Part shown: one piece after another, positions 15,583-24,485 of the stretch
Position numbering within the stretch: the first letter of the stretch is position 1
How the letters are laid out: every line of letters starts with the position of its first letter
NCBI GenBank assembly: GCA_031552405.1
Contig: JAVBMN010000011.1
Span: forward strand, 62,001 to 126,000
Length of the DNA stretch: 64,000 bases
Source: UBA1794 sp031552405
GTDB lineage: Bacteria; Bacteroidota; Bacteroidia; Bacteroidales; Bacteroidaceae
Reading direction: 5' to 3'
Notes under the pieces: generated by a model
What the model was told of the DNA's origin: nothing
Seen by the model: the letters and a program-made list of their open reading frames with translations, nothing else
The model's database searches: none
Translations under genes and position numbers: made by a program

Positions 15583-18177
15583 TCACGTTGATTTCTTCCT
15601 TTTCTCGGCGTATTCAGAGGGGCGGCAGCCGAATTCCTCCTGGAAACATTTGCTCAGGTAGCTGGAACTGCTGAATCCCACCCGCTCGGTAATTTCGGTA
15701 ATGCTGAGTTCTCCTTCCAGGATCAATTGCGCGGCCCGTTGAAGGCGGATGTTGCGGATGAAGAGGCTGGGCGACTGGTCCATCAGTGCATTTAGCTTGC
15801 GGTACAGCCCCGTGCGGTCCATGCAGAGATCCCGGCTGAGCTGCTCCACTGAATAGCCTGATACGTTCAGGTTGCGTTCCACCTGTTCCATGGCGCGCGA
15901 CAAGAAAGCGGTATCCGTTGTGCTGTGGGTGCGCTCTTCCGAAGGTGCAGTTTCTGTTTCACAGGAGGGCGAGGCCTGTTCTATGAGGCAGGACATTTGC
16001 CCTTGCTCGTACTGGTTGCATTGTTCAATCAGGTTGCGGATGCGCAGCAGGAGGATCTCTTCCTTGTGCTGGCGTTCCAGCTTCTTCTTGGCGGTGTATA
16101 AATAGAGATAGATGCTTCCACCGATAACCAGCAGAAGGCATGCGGCGTACACGCAGTAAGCCAGCGAGCTTTTCCACCATGGGGTGTGGATGGTTATGTG
16201 CAGCAGGTTTGTAGATCCTTTCCAGCTCAGGCCATCGTTGGAAGCTTGCACTTTGAGGGTGTATTTCCCCGAAGGTAGATTGGTATAGGAGATCTTCAGA
16301 CTTCCATCCGCCTCGGCCGTGGTTTCCTGCCAATGGGCTTCAAGACCTGTCAGTTGGTAGCGATAGTAGGTACGCGCAGGGTTCAGGTAATTGAGGGCCG
16401 AATATTCAAATGTCAGGAAGTTTTGGTTGTAGGATAATTCAATTCCCCGGATGTACGGGGCAGTCTCGGAGAAGAGGATGCGACCGTCGTATTCTTTGCC
16501 GGGCTTTACCTCCTCTCCACGCAGGCGAAGTGCAGTCAGAATAGGCTTGAAGGGAAGGGGAGAGGAAATCTCCTTTTCCGGGTGGAGTATGTTGAAACCA
16601 TCCATTCCTCCAAAGTACAACATGCCATCTGTGGCTTCAAAGGCGGCTCCGTTCATGTATTCTCCTTCCAGCGTTCCATCGAAAGTGTTGTAGTTGATAA
16701 ACTGAATCTTCTCTTCTGTGGAGTCCACCTGTATCTGTGAAATACCGGAGCTGGTGGTTGCCCAAACCCGGTGCGCCCGGTCTTTGAGCAGTGCATGTAT
16801 GAAGTTATTGCACAGCCCATCGCTGGTGTAGAATGTGCGCCCTTTGGTATCTCCTGGCTTAAATAGCATAAGCCCGTCCGAAGTCCCTGCCCAAGTCCAT
16901 CCCCGGTGGTCTGTGCAGAGCGCGGTATAGGACTGTCCCTGGAATAAGGGACGGTTTCTGCGTGGATTCAAAAGACTTTGTACCTCCTTCGGAAGCCCTT
17001 CCGAAGAAACAGGCTTAAGTTTTTTATGGGTTTCCTGGGGGAGATACTGAAAGTAGTCCGACTGGCTTCGGAGAAATATATTACCTCTCTTGTCTTCGGA
17101 AAACGCCTGTACAGTGATCTCTTTCTCTGTGGTTTGAGCAAAAGAAGAACTACTGATGTAGGCGAATTTGTGTCGGGCCGGATGGTAGTACAGCAGTCCC
17201 CGGTTCAGGGTGCCCACCCACAGCCCGCCCTGCGTATCATAGAACAGGGTGCTGATCTCTGTATTGATTACATCCCCGCCTGTAGTTCTCAGGGTAGGCT
17301 GGTTATTCTGTGATCCGGTTTTGGGGTTGATGGTCCAGATCCCTCGGGTACAGCTGATATAAGCTTCTCCCGCAGGAGTAACGAGAAGGGTGTTAAGTCC
17401 GTATTCTGTTTCCAACAGTTTTCTCCAGGTGCGACGCTGCGGGTCGAAATGAAAGAATCCGCCTTTCTTCCCGTTGCGTAGCTGATAGAATCCGTCATGG
17501 CCTTCTACTACCAATGAGGTTCTTTCGAAAGAGGGTATTTCTGCAGGCGGATAGGCCATGCTTTCGTAGAGTTGTTTGCCGTTGCGGAGATCGTAGCAAA
17601 TTACTGCCCCGGTGCTGTAAAAAAGATAAAGGTGTGGCCCTTCACTCATCAAGTCCTGTAGTGTTCCTTTGTGTAACGATACATCCAGGAACTGCGAACT
17701 TTCCGGTTGCAGTAGTCCTTTTGGGGTAAGCAGCCACATCCGGTTTGTAGCGTCCATAAAGAAATCAAGTATCGTATCTTTTACTCCTTTGTGTTGGAAG
17801 TAGATATCCAGGTTGGTCTTGTATTTCTCCTGCCTGAGGTCCACACACATCAACTTACTCCAATCCTTGATCCAAAGCAGGGAGTCACCACTTAGATAAA
17901 TATGATAGAATCCTTTGTACCCACTTAGCGGATAAAGGTGCTCGGCAGCACGATGCAGGTATGTAAACCGCGTACCGTCATATAGGTTCACACTACCACT
18001 GGTAGTGAACACCATACGCCCATCCGGCACTTGCAGGATGTAGCGTATCTGGTTGTCGCTGAGCCCCTGCGATACATCCACCGGTGTAAACACAAAATCA
18101 CCCGCCCGGACTGTTGATGGTGCCAGCAGTAGGCAGCAACTCAGGGTAAGTAATAGGGTGGGGAGGAGAGTACGCAT
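15583..18177 (-). CDS. SusR-type membrane-spanning AraC-family regulator
   Basis: 864 residues. A signal peptide precedes a long periplasmic sensor of two-component-propeller repeats (DVSQGLSDNQIRYI, TQGGLWVGTLNRGLLYY, HRVWATTSSGISQI). A Y_Y_Y domain follows (LPSGKYTLKVQASNDG), then a membrane helix near residues 680-705 (SLAYCVYAACLLLVIGGSIYLYLY), a coiled linker and a C-terminal AraC-type HTH (SVEQLSRDLCMDRTGLYRKL; FSSSSYLSKCFQEEFG). No kinase or receiver domain is present, so this is the SusR layout, not a hybrid two-component system: a periplasmic sugar signal acts directly on a DNA-binding domain. It most likely controls the two GH31 genes in front of it. No susC/susD pair lies nearby. 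Confidence 0.9.
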   Translation of the reverse strand: MRTLLPTLLLTLSCCLLLAPSTVRAGDFVFTPVDVSQGLSDNQIRYILQVPDGRMVFTTSGSVNLYDGTRFTYLHRAAEHLYPLSGYKGFYHIYLSGDSLLWIKDWSKLMCVDLRQEKYKTNLDIYFQHKGVKDTILDFFMDATNRMWLLTPKGLLQPESSQFLDVSLHKGTLQDLMSEGPHLYLFYSTGAVICYDLRNGKQLYESMAYPPAEIPSFERTSLVVEGHDGFYQLRNGKKGGFFHFDPQRRTWRKLLETEYGLNTLLVTPAGEAYISCTRGIWTINPKTGSQNNQPTLRTTGGDVINTEISTLFYDTQGGLWVGTLNRGLLYYHPARHKFAYISSSSFAQTTEKEITVQAFSEDKRGNIFLRSQSDYFQYLPQETHKKLKPVSSEGLPKEVQSLLNPRRNRPLFQGQSYTALCTDHRGWTWAGTSDGLMLFKPGDTKGRTFYTSDGLCNNFIHALLKDRAHRVWATTSSGISQIQVDSTEEKIQFINYNTFDGTLEGEYMNGAAFEATDGMLYFGGMDGFNILHPEKEISSPLPFKPILTALRLRGEEVKPGKEYDGRILFSETAPYIRGIELSYNQNFLTFEYSALNYLNPARTYYRYQLTGLEAHWQETTAEADGSLKISYTNLPSGKYTLKVQASNDGLSWKGSTNLLHITIHTPWWKSSLAYCVYAACLLLVIGGSIYLYLYTAKKKLERQHKEEILLLRIRNLIEQCNQYEQGQMSCLIEQASPSCETETAPSEERTHSTTDTAFLSRAMEQVERNLNVSGYSVEQLSRDLCMDRTGLYRKLNALMDQSPSLFIRNIRLQRAAQLILEGELSITEITERVGFSSSSYLSKCFQEEFGCRPSEYAEKRKKST

Positions 18178-18198
18178 GGTTCTTGTAATATCCGGTAA

Positions 18199-20037
18199 TT
18201 AAGTGGAACGGTATTTCTGCTGCGGATGATTAGGAGTATCAGGGTAAAGCCTCTCTAATTTCTTTTCCTCAACCATCCGTGGAATGATTTTATTTTGTAG
18301 ATAGTACACTTTTTTCTCTGTGTTAAAAGCAATTTCATCTATCGAAACAAATTCATTAGCAATGCTTTTAATTAAATTTGAAAGCGTTTCGTATCTCATA
18401 TATTTACTCTCAACCTTTTGAATGGAGGTGTCAACCTTTTGGGGGTAGGTGTCAACCTTTTGGCCATAGGTGTCAACCTTTTGCTCGTTTAAGGTGTCAA
18501 CCTTTTGCTCTTTGTTTATGAAATATTTCTTGCCTCGTCCATTTCCACAAGACGTTAGATAGCCTTCATCACCCATTTTTTTGAGCATTCTTGTAATGTC
18601 CACACTGTGTTTGCTTATGAGGGACTGCAATCTGTCATTGGAAACCTGTTGTTCGGTATAGCAGACTGATAATGTGGTCAACCAGTCATTCTCTAATTGT
18701 TCTACTCTTTCTCCAAATCGTTCCTTTAATCCTTTCTTTACATCATCGGGAAGCAGGCTTACCATAGGCAGGTAGAGCTTAATTTTGTCGGGATGGTTTT
18801 GCTCTTCCACAAATGGTGGTTTCCAGTTGGCTTTTTTCCACCCGGAGAGGATTTTGTTTACGCCGCTACCTGCTTTCTCGGAGAAGCCAATCATCATGAA
18901 CATCTTTTGCAGGCTTTTATTTCGGCATACGCTTTCGCCTCCTGTATAATACTGGATCTTACTAACCAGTAAGGTTCCGGGATTCTTGAATGTATAATGA
19001 TCTTTCCATTGCTCAATGGTGATTTTCCCCTCCTCTGCGTAGTCGCAATGGACAAGTGTGTTTATAAAAGCTTCGCGTAAAGCTACATGGGTAGAAGTGT
19101 CTTCCAGGCGCACTCCATTTTCCATCTGGAATGGTTTGGGAAGGACGGCGGAGAGCTTGGGGAATACTCTCCGATAAAATTGGAAAAGATTGGCCTCCCA
19201 GGTGCCATCGGGACAGATGCGATCTGTCCATCGGATATCGGAATCGTTTTGAAAGTGCTCCTGGTAATCAGGAAAATAATTGGGAGCGCATTCGTTATCT
19301 GTGATGCTTTCTGTTTTTCCAAACATTAGGATCCCGGCAAGTGTAAACCCTTCTTGTCTGTTTTGCCGATCCTTTCTGTAGCCTCCCAGGCGCTTGAGTA
19401 GCTCTATGTCACTGAGGCCCAACCAAGGATGGTCAGGCTGGCGGTTGGAAAGGAGTTGCCGGTATTGCTTGAAGGATTCCGGATCAATATCTTCCATTGA
19501 GTAGTTGTGCAGGATGCGCGAGTCCCTGGAGTGCACTTCATCCGCATCTGCCATCATTCTGCGTATCTCATTCGAAGTACATTTGTAGTCTCCCTCATTA
19601 TTCCGCTTATAAGTGTGTCCTATGGGATTTTTCGTGAGGTATATGGGACGTTGTGAACGCATTGCCCGCGGCACGTCTATCAGTAACAGGTGTTTTCCTT
19701 TATAGATGGTGCTGAATACATTCTTATCCGTTAAAAGATTGATATTTACGCAGTCAGGGTTGTTGAGCTGATTCCAAATAGTCTGTGTGTAGGCAACGAT
19801 CTGATCTCTGCTGAGGCCCTCCACGAATAGTTCTTGTCTTTTTTCTCTTACTCCTAAGATGATAACCCCTCCATCTGTGTTGGCAAATGAAGAATAGGTC
19901 TCCCATATACTGTGTGGAACGCCTTCTTTTGCAGTCTTGAATTCCAGATCAACAGATTCGTTTCGTGAAAGCAGGGACTCAATGTGCTCCGTGAAATCCC
20001 ATTCTTCAGCTGGGGTTAGTTTTATTTCTTGCTTCAT
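18199..20037 (-). CDS. AlbA_2/Schlafen-type ATP-binding transcriptional regulator-like protein with QKVDT repeats
   Basis: 612 residues, cytoplasmic. Residues 20-150 fit the AlbA_2 domain (SLLSRNESVDLEFKTAKEG; SSFANTDGGVIILGVRE). The middle matches the RecG-like C-terminal region of such proteins (STHVALREAFINTLVHCDYAEEGKI; GFSEKAGSGVNKIL). A winged-helix-like part follows (VSNDRLQSLISKHSVDITRMLKKM). Residues about 510-545 hold five copies of a heptad ending QKVDT. The C-terminus looks like another small HTH domain. Such proteins are poorly characterised; DNA binding is likely, the target unknown. The stop codon is 21 bases from the SusR-type gene, and its start overlaps the end of the DUF1801 gene by 4 bases (ATGA), so these two are translationally coupled. 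Confidence 0.8.
   Translation of the reverse strand: MKQEIKLTPAEEWDFTEHIESLLSRNESVDLEFKTAKEGVPHSIWETYSSFANTDGGVIILGVREKRQELFVEGLSRDQIVAYTQTIWNQLNNPDCVNINLLTDKNVFSTIYKGKHLLLIDVPRAMRSQRPIYLTKNPIGHTYKRNNEGDYKCTSNEIRRMMADADEVHSRDSRILHNYSMEDIDPESFKQYRQLLSNRQPDHPWLGLSDIELLKRLGGYRKDRQNRQEGFTLAGILMFGKTESITDNECAPNYFPDYQEHFQNDSDIRWTDRICPDGTWEANLFQFYRRVFPKLSAVLPKPFQMENGVRLEDTSTHVALREAFINTLVHCDYAEEGKITIEQWKDHYTFKNPGTLLVSKIQYYTGGESVCRNKSLQKMFMMIGFSEKAGSGVNKILSGWKKANWKPPFVEEQNHPDKIKLYLPMVSLLPDDVKKGLKERFGERVEQLENDWLTTLSVCYTEQQVSNDRLQSLISKHSVDITRMLKKMGDEGYLTSCGNGRGKKYFINKEQKVDTLNEQKVDTYGQKVDTYPQKVDTSIQKVESKYMRYETLSNLIKSIANEFVSIDEIAFNTEKKVYYLQNKIIPRMVEEKKLERLYPDTPNHPQQKYRST
18410..18507 (-). repeat. Tandem 21-base minisatellite inside a coding region
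   Basis: TCAACCTTTTG starts at 18410, 18431, 18452, 18473 and 18497, giving periods of 21, 21, 21 and 24 bases. All steps are multiples of three, so copy-number change would keep the frame. It encodes the xxQKVDT heptads. Confidence 0.9.
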
Positions 20038-20417
20038 TTTATACTATTTGGAGAACATTTCTTTTTCTTACCCTCTGCCAACTCCTTGTTTTCCACCACG
20101 CGATAGGTCACAATCCGTGTGATGAGATCCACGGGCAGAGGGCGGTTCAGCGGCAGTTGTATGCCCCCTTTGGTGGTGTGGTAGCCGGAGAGTTCTTCCT
20201 GAAAGGCAGCCACGCCGGAATCGCCCGGGTAGAAGCCAATGTGTTTCTTGCATCCGGCAAAGTGGACTACATTTCCGCATTGCTTGTAGGTGGCCATTCC
20301 CCAACGGATGCATTCTTCGGCATCGGGGGCGGCGGTGCGGATGACCTGCCGGATTTGCTGCAGGAGCGGTTGTACTTCTTGCGGGAAGCCGGCGATGTAT
20401 TCATCTACAGGATTCAT
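20034..20417 (-). CDS. DUF1801 (YdhG-like) family protein
   Basis: 127 residues, single small domain. Family marks are VDEYIAGFPQEVQPLLQQIRQVIR at the start, ECIRWGMATYK, and HIGFYPGDSGVAAF in the middle. These are small cytoplasmic proteins of unknown biochemical role, related to the iron-chaperone-like YdhG group. The tail is basic (AEGKKKKCSPNSIK). It is the first gene of the reverse-strand pair with the AlbA_2-type gene, overlapping it by 4 bases. Confidence 0.8.
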   Translation of the reverse strand: MNPVDEYIAGFPQEVQPLLQQIRQVIRTAAPDAEECIRWGMATYKQCGNVVHFAGCKKHIGFYPGDSGVAAFQEELSGYHTTKGGIQLPLNRPLPVDLITRIVTYRVVENKELAEGKKKKCSPNSIK

Positions 20418-20539
20418 GGTATAAAGTATAGGTATACATGTATTTTGTGCAAAAATAGCAACTTAATCATAGAATCTCCACTTTGGGGATGTGTTTTTTA
20501 CAGAGGATACACGTATATAGTGACATACAGGGAATAGCT

Positions 20540-20640
20540 GACTTTCTTGAGTCGAGGGGCTCGACTGGCCGTTCGGCGCCGCCGACTCGCGAGTTGAGCC
20601 CGCCGACTGGCCCGTCGGCGGCGCCGATTCAGAAATTTCG
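20540..20640. repeat. GC-rich palindromic block
   Basis: CGGCGCCGCCGAC (20574-20586) and GTCGGCGGCGCCG (20614-20626) form a 13-base perfect inverted repeat in a segment much richer in GC than its surroundings. The loop contains GACTCGCGAGT (20584-20594), which also occurs in repeat cluster B at 32968-32978. The gap 20418-20868 has no gene. Confidence 0.65.
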
Positions 20641-20650
20641 AACCGCGATG

Positions 20651-20757
20651 ACTATGCAGCAACTTTTTTGCTACATACTTACTGCATACCTTGCTGCATA
20701 GTGCTAAGGTGCTGATAGATAAAATGGTAAAACGGTTTTATGCAGCAAATGCAGTAA
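20651..20757. repeat. TGCAGCAA / TTGCTGCA repeats
   Basis: ACTATGCAGCAA (20651-20662) and TTGCTGCATAGT (20691-20702) are perfect inverted repeats, with a TACTGCATA-like element between them and TATGCAGCAAATGCAG further on near 20740. They lie upstream of the large lyase gene and might be regulator sites. Confidence 0.55.
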
Positions 20758-20854
20758 AATCGCGAAAAAACATTTTTCAGGGGCGGAAGTCCGAACTGGT
20801 TTTTTAGACGAATGATGAATAGGACTGAATGTCTGCTTCATAAAATTATAAAGT

Positions 20855-20862
20855 TATCTTTG
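20855..20862 (+). promoter_or_regulatory. -7 box (TATCTTTG) almost touching the lyase start codon
   Basis: TATCTTTG ends 6 bases before the ATG at 20869. A start of transcription 6-8 bases downstream of the -7 box would fall on the ATG, giving a leaderless or nearly leaderless message. The longer frame beginning at 20812 is therefore unlikely. Confidence 0.55.
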
Positions 20863-20868
20863 CAAACG

Positions 20869-23800
20869 ATGGAAATACGAAATAGTAAGAAATGGATGCT
20901 GCCCCTCGCTTTGGTGATGGGGATGATAGTGACAGGGCAGTCGGCGATGGCGCAGACGGTTACGTTTACCTGTCCTGATGGGGGCGATTTTTACGGCGGC
21001 CTGTTTGGCGGCCCGGCAAACGGGGCATACCACATCCGGCATAAGCTGGGGGTGCGGTTTCAGGTAAGGGTGCCGGAAAAGAAGAATGCTTCTTCGGTAT
21101 CGAAGGAGGGGGCACAGCTTGAGGTGCGTTGTACCTTATTGCCTTTCCGGCCACAGAAGGGAAGGCGCGACCGTATAGACAGCACGATGGCCATAGTGCG
21201 AATTCCTGTGACGAAGGACTGGCAGGAGGTGACTATCCCCGTCTCCGCCTTTGATTACCGCACCGGGCGTGAAGGCTTTCTGGATGAGGTAAAGCATATT
21301 GCCATCAGTGTGCAAACCCTTGACGGGCGTGCAGCCGGAGCAGAGGTAAGAGAGCTTTCCATTCCTGCGGCTGCCTCGGTAGAAGTGGCTACTTCCATTT
21401 ACTCCAAACCGCTTGATGAAAAGGGGAAGACAGAATATTCCGTCACTGTAAGGAATAGCAGTTCCCGCTCGCAGTCGTACACCGTAAATCTGGAAAAGCA
21501 CGGCTGGGAAGGGATGGATGCAGAGGTTTCTCCCGCCAGCTTGCAGTTGGCTGCCGGGCAGGAGGCGACAGTAACCGTTTGTGTCTCCGAGCAGGAGCCG
21601 GGCTATATCCCTCCCGGGTCACATGAAGTGCAGGAATTGGTAGTAGCACCTTTGTTGGGTGAAGGAGAGGCTGGACGCATCCGCCTGATCACTATAAAGC
21701 CCGTGACAGAGCCCTTTACCGTGCTCAGCGAAGCCGGATGGGCCGAAGTAAAAGCCAAGACACAGCAATACGATTGGGCCAAGAGGGAGCTTGAAGAATA
21801 CATCCGCGAGGCCGAACGCTTTGGAGTGCCCGAGATCAAGGCCAGCACCGATCCCCGCCGCCGTGGCAACGGTATTATCCGGGCCTACATCGAAGGGCCT
21901 TTGTTCCGGACAGCTGTAGCTTATAAACTCACCGGCAACCGCAGCTACGGCGAAAAGGTGGCCGAGTTGTTGCGTCGTTGTGCCCATCCGCAAACCGGAT
22001 ATCCCTATACGCGCCACCTGACTTTCCAGGATATGCCTCAGGAAGGAGGAACCTTTGAGGGTCTGCTTTGGGGGTACGACCTGATTCGGAACGACGGTTT
22101 CCTTACCCCGGAGGAACATGCACAGGTGCTGCAAATGTTCCGCATCTTCTGCGAAGGTATGGTGATAGGGCGTATGAATGGCGGTATCTCCAACTGGTCG
22201 GTCTTTAACCAGGGCCCTGCGGCGCAGTGCGCCTTGATGATCCATGATCTTGACTTGTTTAATAAGATTGTATATGGCAATAATGGCCTCATAGACCAGT
22301 TCCGCTACGGGGTACTGGATGATGGCTGGTGGTACGAGATGTCGCTTAGCTACAACCTGGGCACTGCTGCCTGTTTAACTCAGGTGGGTATCTCGGCAAA
22401 GGCCTTCGGTATCGACCTGTTGCATACGGAGTTCCCCTCTTCCCTGACACGGAAAGTAGGTCTCCGCCCCTTTGAGTTCGATGCATTTCAGGGCATGGCT
22501 TTCGGAAAGTTTGGTCCTCTGACGCATCCCGGTGTAGGGATCAAGCGTATGTGGGATGGCATTGTGGCCTATCCCGATTACCGCGGGGTGATGTTCGGTA
22601 TGGGCGATGGGCATGAGATGATCGTGTCCGGCGGGCAGTTTGAACTGGCCTATTACGCCTTCCGTGATCCGGCGTATGCCGCCATTATCCGTCGTGGTGA
22701 GAAGCGCGATCTTGTGTATGGTGTGCCGGAGCTCCCTGCCGATGCGCCGGATTATTCAAGCATCTCCACCTGCAGTCCCAATGCCGGACTGGCCGTGCTA
22801 CGCTCACAAACCACCGGGCGTACACAGGGCGAGCAGCTGCAGGTAGCTATGAAATACGGTACTCACGGTTCGTATCACGGGCATTTTGACCGCCTCAGCC
22901 TAGTGTCTTTGATGCGTTACGGCCGTAGTTTCTACAACCCTGAAACCTCATGGTATGGTTACGCCAGTTATATGTATAAGTGGTGGGTGCAGCCCTCCAT
23001 GTCGCACAATATGGTGGTGGTGGATGGCCTTCAACAGGAGCCTACTTTTGGTAGTCAACTCCTGTTCCATACCGGCCCCATGTTGCAGGCTGTGGCCGTG
23101 GAAACGGATGCCCGTTGGAGTAATCCTCCGTACTTGGGCGGTTATGATCAGATAGAGGATATTCGCAAAGGAGACCGTGCGTATGTCTTCATCCCCGAAG
23201 ATCATCCCGAGCCCACTGACATCGGCGCATACACCGAACCTATCCATGAGCGTCGACTCATGGCGGTGACGGACGACTACGTGCTGATTGCCGATTACCT
23301 CCGCTCCGATAAGGCGGATCATCAGTTCGACAACCTCCTCCAGCTTCGTGGTGCACAGCCTGCTGCCGGACTTACCCCCTCCGGCCACCTTTCCCAATGG
23401 GACAACAGCCCTCTCAGCTCCGGCCAGTTTATCACCAATGTGCAAGGCTATACCTATCCCAATGGCGCCCGTATCAACTCCGTGCACCACTTCAGAGGCA
23501 AAGATTATACCGGCGTAAACTGGGAAACCGGCGGCTTGAATGGCGGTAGCGATATCCCCGGTGATCTCCACATGGATGTCCACGCCCTGTGGCCCCGCCG
23601 CGGCGAAGTGCACATCGGTACCTATGCTGAGGCCTGGGGAGTGGGTAAAAAGATGGAGTATACCGTGTTTACCGACAAAGATACCCTCATGACCGGCGCC
23701 ATCGGCACCTGGATTCTCGGTAAAGCCGACCTGAAAGCTGATCTCCGTGGATGTAAAACCCTCTCATTCCGCCTCCGTGCCGACGGCAAACTGCGCACCC

Positions 23801-24336
23801 TCATGCTGGGCGATGTAATATTGACAGATGCTTCCGGAAAGGAAATCCCCCTAAACACCCTCACCCCGCTCCTTGAAAACGTACTTTCCCTCCCCCGTGA
23901 GGATGCCGATTACGAAGGCGGTCCCATCGTCATTGCCGGTACTCCCATCCAAAAAGCAGTAGGCATAGAACCGGATGACCGCAAAGATCCCGCCCTGCTG
24001 ACCTATAGTTTAGAAGGCCTGAATATCGTTTCCATGCGGGGTACCTTGGGCGGCGACTTCCCCGTAGGCCCTGATAACCAGGTGCGCAAAACCGTAGGCG
24101 TTCGCCAGAAAGGCCGTGAAGCCTCCTTCCTCACCCTCATCGAACCCTACGAGAAGACCTCCCTCATTAAGGATGTAAAAACCCTCTCTTCCTCCGAAGT
24201 AGAGATCACCCTCACCGACGGCCGTCTGCAGCGCATCCGCATCGAAGGTTTCTTTACCGCCACAGGCACACAACCCCGTATTTCCATTGAAGAGTACCGT
24301 GCCGGCAAGCTGCTGCGCAAAGAGGAAGCGAAGTGA
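20869..24336 (+). CDS. Large secreted heparinase II/III-like polysaccharide lyase family protein
   Basis: About 1155 residues from ATG at 20869; an in-frame upstream ATG at 20812 would lie before the promoter box and delay the signal peptide. Signal peptide WMLPLALVMGMIVTGQSAMA, a beta-sandwich N-terminal part (to about 300), an alginate-lyase-like alpha/alpha toroid (about 310-600; SNWSVFNQGPAAQCALMI, GVLDDGWWYEMSLSYNLG) and a heparinase II/III-like beta domain (about 650-900; KYGTHGSYHGHFDRLSL, WVQPSMSHNMVVVDG). In lyases of this fold Tyr and His residues in these positions remove the C5 proton of a uronic acid. The exact polysaccharide is not readable. Strand and promoter are separate from the GH31 cluster. 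A terminator hairpin follows. Confidence 0.8.
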   Translation: MEIRNSKKWMLPLALVMGMIVTGQSAMAQTVTFTCPDGGDFYGGLFGGPANGAYHIRHKLGVRFQVRVPEKKNASSVSKEGAQLEVRCTLLPFRPQKGRRDRIDSTMAIVRIPVTKDWQEVTIPVSAFDYRTGREGFLDEVKHIAISVQTLDGRAAGAEVRELSIPAAASVEVATSIYSKPLDEKGKTEYSVTVRNSSSRSQSYTVNLEKHGWEGMDAEVSPASLQLAAGQEATVTVCVSEQEPGYIPPGSHEVQELVVAPLLGEGEAGRIRLITIKPVTEPFTVLSEAGWAEVKAKTQQYDWAKRELEEYIREAERFGVPEIKASTDPRRRGNGIIRAYIEGPLFRTAVAYKLTGNRSYGEKVAELLRRCAHPQTGYPYTRHLTFQDMPQEGGTFEGLLWGYDLIRNDGFLTPEEHAQVLQMFRIFCEGMVIGRMNGGISNWSVFNQGPAAQCALMIHDLDLFNKIVYGNNGLIDQFRYGVLDDGWWYEMSLSYNLGTAACLTQVGISAKAFGIDLLHTEFPSSLTRKVGLRPFEFDAFQGMAFGKFGPLTHPGVGIKRMWDGIVAYPDYRGVMFGMGDGHEMIVSGGQFELAYYAFRDPAYAAIIRRGEKRDLVYGVPELPADAPDYSSISTCSPNAGLAVLRSQTTGRTQGEQLQVAMKYGTHGSYHGHFDRLSLVSLMRYGRSFYNPETSWYGYASYMYKWWVQPSMSHNMVVVDGLQQEPTFGSQLLFHTGPMLQAVAVETDARWSNPPYLGGYDQIEDIRKGDRAYVFIPEDHPEPTDIGAYTEPIHERRLMAVTDDYVLIADYLRSDKADHQFDNLLQLRGAQPAAGLTPSGHLSQWDNSPLSSGQFITNVQGYTYPNGARINSVHHFRGKDYTGVNWETGGLNGGSDIPGDLHMDVHALWPRRGEVHIGTYAEAWGVGKKMEYTVFTDKDTLMTGAIGTWILGKADLKADLRGCKTLSFRLRADGKLRTLMLGDVILTDASGKEIPLNTLTPLLENVLSLPREDADYEGGPIVIAGTPIQKAVGIEPDDRKDPALLTYSLEGLNIVSMRGTLGGDFPVGPDNQVRKTVGVRQKGREASFLTLIEPYEKTSLIKDVKTLSSSEVEITLTDGRLQRIRIEGFFTATGTQPRISIEEYRAGKLLRKEEAK

Positions 24337-24378
24337 AAAGTAATGTTCTCCGGGATGCCTAACATCCCGATGAACGCC

Positions 24379-24417
24379 TATCCGAAGCATTAAAAACGAA
24401 TGCTTCGGATACTTTTT
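24379..24417 (+). terminator. Terminator of the large lyase gene
   Basis: TATCCGAAGCATT (24379-24391) pairs with AATGCTTCGGATA (24399-24411) around a 7-base loop, followed by CTTTTTT. Confidence 0.85.
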
Positions 24418-24451
24418 TCATGAAAAGGGCTTAGTTATCAGATTTTTCCAA

Positions 24452-24459
24452 TATATTTG
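24452..24459 (+). promoter_or_regulatory. -7 box (TATATTTG) for the thioredoxin-like gene
   Basis: TATATTTG lies 26 bases before the ATG at 24486; the upstream -33 element is weak. Confidence 0.5.
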
Positions 24460-24485
24460 TGTTTTAGTTCTAATACCGTGACATT

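Noticed and set aside
20812..20868. Extended start of the large lyase
   Set aside because: The -7 box at 20855 would lie inside it, and the extra residues would displace the signal peptide.
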